Under the pieces are notes generated by a model. The model saw only the letters and a program-made list of their open reading frames with translations. It made no database searches and was not told the origin of the DNA. Made by a program: the position numbers and the translations under genes. Positions 43,321 through 49,998 of a stretch of 64,000 nucleotides of DNA are shown here, piece by piece (position 1 is the stretch's first letter; every line of letters begins with the position of its first letter). Source of the stretch: Acidobacteriota bacterium (GTDB lineage Bacteria; Acidobacteriota; Terriglobia; Bryobacterales; Bryobacteraceae); assembly GCA_947470805.1 (NCBI GenBank), contig CANIVU010000003.1, forward strand, positions 62,001-126,000, given 5' to 3'.

Positions 43321-43357
43321 GTTAAGGCCCTGTTAAACCACGGTAAAGCCAGTTAAA
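43321..43357 (+). promoter_or_regulatory. Four TTAA/GTAA direct repeats after the PhoB-like gene
   Basis: GTTAAG, GTTAAA, GGTAAA and GTTAAA carry their TAA at 43323, 43334, 43344 and 43354 (steps 11, 10, 10). The array resembles the half-sites before the regulator gene and precedes the dioxygenase-fusion gene, whose promoter it may control. Confidence 0.45.
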
Positions 43358-43360
43358 GGT

Positions 43361-43391
43361 AAAGGCCGGTGCGCAACCCGTACCGGCCTTT
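43361..43391 (+). terminator. Terminator candidate after the PhoB-like gene
   Basis: AAAGGCCGGT (43361-43370) pairs perfectly with ACCGGCCTTT (43382-43391) around eleven bases. The T tract is short (TTTCC). It separates the regulator gene from the dioxygenase fusion, or lies in the leader of the latter. Confidence 0.6.
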
Positions 43392-43434
43392 CCGTGTCAA
43401 AGCCCTTGTACGCAGTATTCACAAGGGGATTTTG

Positions 43435-44934
43435 ATGCACATTCAGACTGGAAAAATGACCATGGACCGGCGGAAGTTCTTCGCTGCCGCGTTGGGAACG
43501 GGCGGACTGTTCTTCACGGAAAAGGGGCTGTTCGCGCAGGCGCTGACGCTGACGCCTGCCGTGACGGAGGGGCCGTATTATCCGGATAAGTTGCCGCTGG
43601 ACCGGGACAACGATCTGCTGGTGATCAACAGCGCCATCACGCCGGGAGTGGGCACGCCGGCGTGGCTGACGGGGCGCATCCTGGACCGGACGGGGGCTCC
43701 GGTGCGCAACGCGGTTATCGAGATTTGGCAGGCCGACAACTTCGGCTCCTACATCCATACCAACGGTGTGCAGAATGGGCGGCGCGACGGGAACTTCCAG
43801 GGGTACGGGACGTTTGAAACGGCGAGCGATGGGCAGTATCTGTTCCGGACGATCAAGCCGGGATTGTATACGGGCCGGGTGCGCCATGTGCACGCCAAGG
43901 TGACGATGCCGGGAGGGCGTTCACTGACGACGCAGTTGTTTGTGGAGGGCGAGACGGCTAACGACGGCGTGCTGAACGGCGTAACGAATGCGGCGCAGCG
44001 GGCGACGCTGGTGCGGCCATGGACGGAGATTGCCGGGTCGGCCGTGGGGGCGTTGGCGGTGAATTGGGACATCTACGTGGACTACACGCCGACGGACATT
44101 TCGACGGCCTCGAAGCCGACGCTGTTCGCGCTGGGCGGGGTGACCAGCGGGGCGACGTTCCGGCGGGGAGCGGCGTCGGGATCATGGGTCACCATTTCCG
44201 GCAGCGCGCTGGCGACGACGACGCGGACGTGGCAATCGTCGGATTTCACGACACCGAACACGCTGCCGGAGACCCTGGATGGAGTCAGCGTGCGCATTAA
44301 TAATCAGCCGGCGTCGGTTTACTACGTCAGCCCCACGCAGATCAATGTGCTGGCGCCGGACACGACCACGGAAGGCGACGTGCAGGTGACGGTGACGAAC
44401 AGTAAGGGAACGTCGGACGCGGTGACGGTGGCGTTCAACCGGCTGATGCCGGGGTTCTTTACATTTCCAGGCGAGAACGTGGCGGCGGTGCGGGCGGACG
44501 GGGCGTTGATTGGCCCGGCGAAGTTGATGGACGGAGTAACAACGGTGCCAGCGAGACCGGGCGAAACGATTCAGCTGTTCGGTACGGGGTTCGGGCCGAC
44601 GTCGCCGGGTGTGAACGCGGGGACGGTTGTTTCGACGCCGTTGCAAACGGCCAGCGCGGTGACGGTGCAGATCGACGCGACAGCCGCCGCGGTGACCTAC
44701 GCCGGTATGACGTCGGCGGGGTTGTACCAGATCAACGTCACGGTGCCGGCGACCCTGGCCGATGGGGAGTACCCGGTGACGGCGGAGGTCGCGGGCGTGC
44801 GGACATTGAAGATTGCCAAGCTTGCTGTGGCGAAGGCGGTGAGCGCGGCGGTGACGGCGCCGAAGACGAATCGGAATCGGGTCGACAAGCAGAACATGTT
44901 GGCGCTGGTACGGCGAATTCGAAACGAGGCGTGA
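43435..44934 (+). CDS. Tat-exported intradiol dioxygenase-like protein fused to a TIGR03437 domain
   Basis: The product has 499 residues from ATG 43435, chosen for AAGGGG six bases upstream; the frame is open further but runs through the hairpin at 43361-43391. A Tat signal (MDRRKFFAAALGTGGLFF) is near residue 10. About 35-215 match the catalytic domain of intradiol (protocatechuate/catechol) dioxygenases: VTEGPYYPDKLPLDRD, LTGRILDRTGAPVRNAVIEI, and the iron-ligand region GLYTGRVRHVHAKV with Tyr and two His. About 230-465 are a TIGR03437 domain (VRINNQPASVYYVSPTQINV, GETIQLFGTGFGPTSPG). Ring-opening of aromatic diols outside the cytoplasm is the family expectation; the fusion is unusual. Confidence 0.85.
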   Translation: MHIQTGKMTMDRRKFFAAALGTGGLFFTEKGLFAQALTLTPAVTEGPYYPDKLPLDRDNDLLVINSAITPGVGTPAWLTGRILDRTGAPVRNAVIEIWQADNFGSYIHTNGVQNGRRDGNFQGYGTFETASDGQYLFRTIKPGLYTGRVRHVHAKVTMPGGRSLTTQLFVEGETANDGVLNGVTNAAQRATLVRPWTEIAGSAVGALAVNWDIYVDYTPTDISTASKPTLFALGGVTSGATFRRGAASGSWVTISGSALATTTRTWQSSDFTTPNTLPETLDGVSVRINNQPASVYYVSPTQINVLAPDTTTEGDVQVTVTNSKGTSDAVTVAFNRLMPGFFTFPGENVAAVRADGALIGPAKLMDGVTTVPARPGETIQLFGTGFGPTSPGVNAGTVVSTPLQTASAVTVQIDATAAAVTYAGMTSAGLYQINVTVPATLADGEYPVTAEVAGVRTLKIAKLAVAKAVSAAVTAPKTNRNRVDKQNMLALVRRIRNEA

Positions 44935-44967
44935 GACGTTCGGCGCCCCGTCCGCGCATGAACTGGC

Positions 44968-45354
44968 ATGAACGTCGTCATCTACTTTGTCTGCCTGTTG
45001 TTGATGGTCCCCATCGCTGGGATGGCCGCCTTTGGCTTCGTCATCGACACGTTGGTCCAGATCGGGTTGTGGGGGTTCATCAAGCTTTTCTTTTCGCCGC
45101 TCGCGGACCCGTTCGGCAGCGGTATCTGGTTCATTCTTGGCTTCGTGGGCATCATCGGCATCCTCGGGGCGGGCTTCTTTCCGAGTTCGCGGCCCTACGG
45201 CCTGGGCGCAATCGCTTGCGGGGGGCTTCTGTGCACCATCTATTGCCTGCGTGTGTATCCCGACGCATTGGAGTTCGGCTCGCTATTCCTGTTCATCCCC
45301 GGGGTGGCGGGAATCGCGCTCAGCGTATATTCTTTGGTCCGACCAATTCGCTAA
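44968..45354 (+). CDS. Small membrane protein, unknown
   Basis: The 128-residue product is almost entirely hydrophobic, with four predicted helices: VVIYFVCLLLMVPIAGMAAF, FGSGIWFILGFVGIIGILG, GLGAIACGGLLCTIYCL and SLFLFIPGVAGIALSVYSL. It starts at ATG 44968, 31 bases after the dioxygenase-fusion stop, without a strong ribosome site. No family is recognised. The hydrophobic periodicity makes it more likely real than the two overlapping frames. Confidence 0.6.
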   Translation: MNVVIYFVCLLLMVPIAGMAAFGFVIDTLVQIGLWGFIKLFFSPLADPFGSGIWFILGFVGIIGILGAGFFPSSRPYGLGAIACGGLLCTIYCLRVYPDALEFGSLFLFIPGVAGIALSVYSLVRPIR

Positions 45355-45398
45355 GGTAACCTCCCACGGAGGTGCGGCGTTATTTACAATTAGGAAAT

Positions 45399-47714
45399 AT
45401 GCCGATTGTGCCGCTGCGCTCCGTTGCGAAAGCTCTACTGCCCGCCTGTGCGGCGCTTCTGGTTGCGCAGGGGCCAGCCAAGCCTTCGTTTGACCATTCG
45501 GTACAACCATTGATCACGAAGAACTGCCTGGCGTGTCACAATGACCGCGTGCAGTCCGGCAGCGTGAATCTGGCGCCGTTTACGAATGCGGCCACAGTGC
45601 TCGCCAATCGTGAGGACTGGGAAAAAGTGGTGCAGAAGGTGCGCTCCGGCGAGATGCCGCCGAAGGGCATGCCGCGGCCGTCGCTGGACCAGATTAACGA
45701 GCTAACCGCGTATTTGGAACGCGAATGGGAACAGGCCGATAAGAATGTCAAACCCGATCCGGGCCGAGTGACGGCGCGCCGGTTGAATCGGATTGAGTAC
45801 ACCAACACGATCCGGGATCTGCTTTCGGTGGACTTCCGGGCGGAGAAGGATTTTCCCACGGACGACTCCGGCTACGGGTTCGACAACATCGGCAGTGTGC
45901 TGACGATTTCGCCCGTGCTGATGCAGAAGTATTTGGAAGCGGCCGAGACGATTTCGTCTCGCGCGCTGGGCGCCGACCCGCTGCCGGCGAAACCGGTGGA
46001 GTTTGAGTATCACACCAAGACGAAGACGATCCGGCGATTGGACCGGTCGAACGTCGAAGCCACGCACCGTGTGGATTGGGATGGCGAGTACGAAGTGACC
46101 ATCGGACTGCCGGGTGAACGCGCCAAGGATGCGCTGCCGGTGAAGATGGGTTTCTGGATGGACGGCAAGTTGATCCACGAGCAGATGGTGGAAACCAAGC
46201 CGAGCGGGCTGGTTTACTTCAACCCCTATTCGGAGGAGCACTTCCGCGTGTTTCTGCCCGAGGGCGATCACGTGTTCCGCGCCGGGTTTGTTGGCGATGA
46301 GTTCGTGAAGACGCTGGATGATAAAGAAGCGTACTCGGACAAGAAGAACAAGTTTTTGAACATGATCAAATTCATCGGGCCGTACCCGACGAAGGTGGAG
46401 CGGGCCAGCCGGAAGCGTGTACTGATCTGCGACCCGAACTCCGGGCCGGCTTGCGTGACGAAGATCCTGACGGAGTTGACGCGGCGGGCGTACCGGCGGC
46501 CGGTAACGCGCACCGATATTGCGCCGCTCGAAGGCTTCGTTGCGATGGCTCGTAAAGAGGGCCAGACGGTGGAACAGGGGATTCAGTTGGCCATGCAGGC
46601 GGTGCTGGTTTCGCCGCACTTCCTGTTCCGGATCGAGAAGCATCCGGCGCCGAATGATCCGGCGAGCGTGGCTAAGGTTTCCGATGTGGAGCTGGCGTCG
46701 CGGTTGTCGTATTTCCTGTGGAGTTCGATGCCGGACGAGACGCTGTTGACGCTGGCGCAGAGTGGCAAATTGCGGGCGCCCGGCGTGTTGGAAGCGCAAG
46801 TGAAACGGATGCTGGCCGACGGGCGCAGCGCGGCGCTGGCGGAGAACTTCGCCGGCCAGTGGCTGGAGATTCGCAACCTTGATTCGGTGAAGCCTGACCC
46901 GCAGAAGTTTCCCGAATGGGGCCCGGAGTTGAAGGAGGCCATGCGCGCGGAGACGCGGATGTTCTTCGAACATGTATTGCGGGAGAACCGGCCGTTAAGT
47001 GAATTCCTGGATGCCCGCTACACGTTCCTGAACGGCATGTTGGCCAAGCATTATGGGATTCAAGGCGTGAGCGGACCGGACTTCCGTCGTGTGGACTTGA
47101 ACACCAACCAACGCGGCGGCATTCTGAGCCACGCCAGCGTCTTGACGGTGTCGAGCTACCCGACACGCACGTCGCCCGTGATTCGCGGGAAGTATGTTTT
47201 GCAGAACGTTCTGGGCGCGCCGCCCCCGGCGCCGCCGCCGGATGTGCCGCCGCTCGATGAGGGTTCGGTGGGTAGCGCCGGATCGCTGCGGCAGCAGATG
47301 GAGAAGCACCGGTCGAATGCCGTTTGCGCGTCCTGCCATAACCGCATGGACACGCTGGGCTTTGGCCTGGAGAACTACGATGGCACGGGCAAGTGGCGCT
47401 CGAAAGATGGCAAGTTTGACATCGACGTCAGCGGCACGATGCCGAATGGGAAATCCTTCCAGACGCCCGCGGAGATGCGGACGCTTCTTCTCGACCAGAT
47501 GCCGGACTTCACACGCTGCATCACCGAGAAAATGTTGACATACTCTTTGGGACGGGGATTGGAACGGTTCGACCGCCGGACTGTCGAATCCATCGGCAAG
47601 AAGCTCGCCGCCAACGGCTATCCCTTCCAGTCATTGATCCACGAAATCGTGCAGAGCCTGCCGTTCCAAATGCGGCGAGGCGAAGCACCCAAACAACAGG
47701 TAGCGCAACGATGA
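45399..47714 (+). CDS. Exported cytochrome c-like protein (DUF1587/DUF1592/DUF1588/DUF1585 type)
   Basis: The 771-residue protein starts at ATG 45399 with AGGA close upstream; an earlier GTG at 45372 has no site. A signal segment (AKALLPACAALLVAQG) is followed by a haem-binding CxxCH in NCLACHNDRVQSGSVNL. Then come the planctomycete-type series: RLNRIEYTNTIRDLLSVDFR (DUF1587), carbohydrate-binding-like region, LTRRAYRRPVTRTDI (DUF1595), SRLSYFLWSSMPDETLLTLA (DUF1592), GGILSHASVLTVSSYPTRTS (DUF1588) with a second CxxCH in VCASCHNRMDTLGFGLENYD, and TYSLGRGLERFDRR (DUF1585). The biochemical role is unknown. It overlaps the DUF1552 gene by four bases, its usual partner. Confidence 0.92.
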   Translation: MPIVPLRSVAKALLPACAALLVAQGPAKPSFDHSVQPLITKNCLACHNDRVQSGSVNLAPFTNAATVLANREDWEKVVQKVRSGEMPPKGMPRPSLDQINELTAYLEREWEQADKNVKPDPGRVTARRLNRIEYTNTIRDLLSVDFRAEKDFPTDDSGYGFDNIGSVLTISPVLMQKYLEAAETISSRALGADPLPAKPVEFEYHTKTKTIRRLDRSNVEATHRVDWDGEYEVTIGLPGERAKDALPVKMGFWMDGKLIHEQMVETKPSGLVYFNPYSEEHFRVFLPEGDHVFRAGFVGDEFVKTLDDKEAYSDKKNKFLNMIKFIGPYPTKVERASRKRVLICDPNSGPACVTKILTELTRRAYRRPVTRTDIAPLEGFVAMARKEGQTVEQGIQLAMQAVLVSPHFLFRIEKHPAPNDPASVAKVSDVELASRLSYFLWSSMPDETLLTLAQSGKLRAPGVLEAQVKRMLADGRSAALAENFAGQWLEIRNLDSVKPDPQKFPEWGPELKEAMRAETRMFFEHVLRENRPLSEFLDARYTFLNGMLAKHYGIQGVSGPDFRRVDLNTNQRGGILSHASVLTVSSYPTRTSPVIRGKYVLQNVLGAPPPAPPPDVPPLDEGSVGSAGSLRQQMEKHRSNAVCASCHNRMDTLGFGLENYDGTGKWRSKDGKFDIDVSGTMPNGKSFQTPAEMRTLLLDQMPDFTRCITEKMLTYSLGRGLERFDRRTVESIGKKLAANGYPFQSLIHEIVQSLPFQMRRGEAPKQQVAQR

Positions 47715-49057
47715 TCACACGGAAAACACTCTCCCGCCGCACCATGCTGCGCGGCGCCGGCACGGCGATTGCCCTGCCCTTCTTCGATGCGATGGCGCCG
47801 GCGCTTGCCTCGTCAACGATCCCCGGCGGCAAGCCGGTGCGCATGGCGTTTGTGTATGTGCCGAACGGCATCGACATGCGCCACTGGACGCCGAAGGAAG
47901 ACGGCGCGTTTGTAGGCGATCTGCCGAAGATTCTGAAGCCGATGGAATCGATGCGGCAGGACGTTACGATCCTGAGCAACCTGACGCAGAACAACGGCCG
48001 CGCGCTGCTCGACGGGGCCGGCGACCACGGCCGCTGCTGCGGCGCCTATCTGACCGGCATTCAGCCGCGGAAGACGATGGTGGATATCAAGGCCGGAATT
48101 TCGTGCGACCAGATCGTGGCGAATCACGTGGGCAAGCAGACGCGCTTCCCTTCCCTGGAAGTCGGACTGGAGGACGCGCGCCAGGCCGGCGATTGCGACT
48201 CCGGCTATTCTTGCGCCTACACGAACAATCTGGCGTGGCGCTCCGAGACGCAGCCTCTGCCACCGGTGCTCGATCCGCGGGCGCTGTTTGAACGGCTGTT
48301 CGGCAAGGGCGCGGCGTTGAACCCGGAAGAACGGGCGCGGCAGACGAAGTATCGCCGCTCCATTCTGGACTACGTTACCGGCGACACGAAGAAGTTGCAG
48401 GGCGATCTGGGGGCGACGGACCGGCGGAAGCTGGACGAGTATCTGTCGTCGATCCGCGAGATTGAACGCCAACTGGAAAAGGCCGAAAAGGACAATGCCC
48501 AGGTGAACCCGGGCATGCCGAAGCCGTATGGCGTTCCGGCAGATTTCAGCGAGCATTTCCGATTGATGACGGACATGATCACGGTGGCGTTCCAAGCCGA
48601 TATGAGCCGCGTCGTCACGTTCCTGGTGACACGCGAAGGCACGTCGCGGCCGTACCGCGAAATCGGCATTCCCGATGGCCACCACCCGTTGACGCACCAC
48701 ATGAATAAGCCGGAATTGCTGGATAAAGTGACGCGGATCAACGAGTACCACATGGTGCAGTTCGCCAAGTGGATGGAGAAGTTGAAGGGCATCAAGGAAG
48801 GCGATTCGAACATCCTGGGCAACTCGATGATCGTCTATGGCGCCGGGCTCTCCGACGGCAATCGCCATACGCACGAGAACCTGCCGGTGATGATTGTTGG
48901 CGGCGGCGGGAATACGATCAAGGGCGGCCGCCGGATCACGTACCGGAAAGAGACGCCGATTTCGAATTTGTACCTGTCGATGATGGACCGGATGAACGTC
49001 AAAATTGAGCATTTTGGCGACGCAACAGGCCGTATTGATGGCCTGAATCTGGCATAA
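47711..49057 (+). CDS. Tat-exported DUF1552 protein
   Basis: The 448-residue protein begins with a twin-arginine signal (LSRRTMLRGAGTAIALPFFD). The DUF1552 domain covers the rest: RMAFVYVPNGIDMRHWTPKE, LTGIQPRKTMVDIKAGISCD, DSGYSCAYTNNLAWRSETQP, RQTKYRRSILDYVTGDTKKL, LDEYLSSIREIERQLEKAE and SMIVYGAGLSDGNRHTHENL. The family is related in fold to DUF1501/sulfatase-like proteins and nearly always accompanies the DUF1592-type cytochrome gene, as here. The reaction is not known. The nucleoside-hydrolase-like gene starts 2 bases after its stop. Confidence 0.92.
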   Translation: MITRKTLSRRTMLRGAGTAIALPFFDAMAPALASSTIPGGKPVRMAFVYVPNGIDMRHWTPKEDGAFVGDLPKILKPMESMRQDVTILSNLTQNNGRALLDGAGDHGRCCGAYLTGIQPRKTMVDIKAGISCDQIVANHVGKQTRFPSLEVGLEDARQAGDCDSGYSCAYTNNLAWRSETQPLPPVLDPRALFERLFGKGAALNPEERARQTKYRRSILDYVTGDTKKLQGDLGATDRRKLDEYLSSIREIERQLEKAEKDNAQVNPGMPKPYGVPADFSEHFRLMTDMITVAFQADMSRVVTFLVTREGTSRPYREIGIPDGHHPLTHHMNKPELLDKVTRINEYHMVQFAKWMEKLKGIKEGDSNILGNSMIVYGAGLSDGNRHTHENLPVMIVGGGGNTIKGGRRITYRKETPISNLYLSMMDRMNVKIEHFGDATGRIDGLNLA

Positions 49058-49059
49058 AC

Positions 49060-49998
49060 ATGCAGTTTCGAGGGCAAGGTAAGCCTAGTTTAGGTGTCAT
49101 TTTCGACTCCGATATGGGGTCGCGCGTGGAGACAGCACTGGCGCTGGCGGTGCTGTACGGCCTGGACGGGAAGAACGAATGCCGCGTGGTTTCGATCTCG
49201 TCCACGCGTACCAGCCTGCTTTCGGCGGCGTACTGCGAAGTGGTGGGCCGGTTCTATGCTGGGGCGGTTTCGGCGGCGTTCGGCGCCTTTGCGCGCACGC
49301 TGCCGGTGGGACTGGCCGCGGATGGGAAGATCCCCGGGGATACGCCGTTGCTGACCGGTCCGCTGAACCGAACGAACCCGGATGGCACGAAGACGTATCA
49401 GCATGGGATTGAGACGCTGATCGATACGGCGGCGGCGCATGGGCTGATCCGCAACGCGTTCACGGCGCAGCACGATCAGAATGCGACGGTGGTGTTGGCC
49501 GGGCCACCGACGAACCTGTTGCAAGTGCTGACGCTGCCGGGGGCGAAGGAACTGATCACGGCCAAGGTGAAGGAACTGGTGTGCGCGCAGCCGCAGTCGG
49601 CGAAGGAGTTGGAGGCGGCCGGGTGGCCGACGCCGATTGTTTCGGTGAGCCCATCGGTGGGTTCATCCGTTCTATTTCCGATGGCGACGTTGGGGAAAGA
49701 GTTTGCCGAGTTCCCGGCGCATCCGGTGGCGGACGCGCTGAAGGCATATGGGAAGGACGCGCCGACGGGCGAGTTGGCGGCGGTGTTGTATGCGGTGCGG
49801 TCGGGCGACAAGGCGTTTGCGTTGTCGGAGCCGGTGGGGAAGATTCGGCAGTTGATGCTGGTCCCGGCTGAAAAAGACAGATTGCTGGCGAGCTATGTGG
49901 AACTGGCGACGGCGAAGCCTGTTGTGCGGCAGCCGCGATTCCGGCGGCCGGTGGTGGAAGAACCGAAGAAACCCGAGACGGCGCCGGTTAAGCCTTAA
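49060..49998 (+). CDS. Nucleoside hydrolase-fold protein lacking the canonical aspartates
   Basis: The 312-residue product resembles the inosine-uridine nucleoside hydrolase fold: GVIFDSDMGSRVETALALAV at residues 12-31 aligns with the usual DTDxGxDDAxAL motif, and TVVLAGPPTNLLQVLTLPGA with the asparagine loop. The paired aspartates that bind calcium and activate water are replaced by Val-Glu, so normal catalysis is doubtful. No signal peptide is seen. A proline-rich tail (FRRPVVEEPKKPETAPVKP) ends it. It is coupled to the DUF1552 gene by a 2-base gap. Its TAA shares bases with the stop of the converging gene (TTAA, 49995-49998). Confidence 0.7.
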   Translation: MQFRGQGKPSLGVIFDSDMGSRVETALALAVLYGLDGKNECRVVSISSTRTSLLSAAYCEVVGRFYAGAVSAAFGAFARTLPVGLAADGKIPGDTPLLTGPLNRTNPDGTKTYQHGIETLIDTAAAHGLIRNAFTAQHDQNATVVLAGPPTNLLQVLTLPGAKELITAKVKELVCAQPQSAKELEAAGWPTPIVSVSPSVGSSVLFPMATLGKEFAEFPAHPVADALKAYGKDAPTGELAAVLYAVRSGDKAFALSEPVGKIRQLMLVPAEKDRLLASYVELATAKPVVRQPRFRRPVVEEPKKPETAPVKP

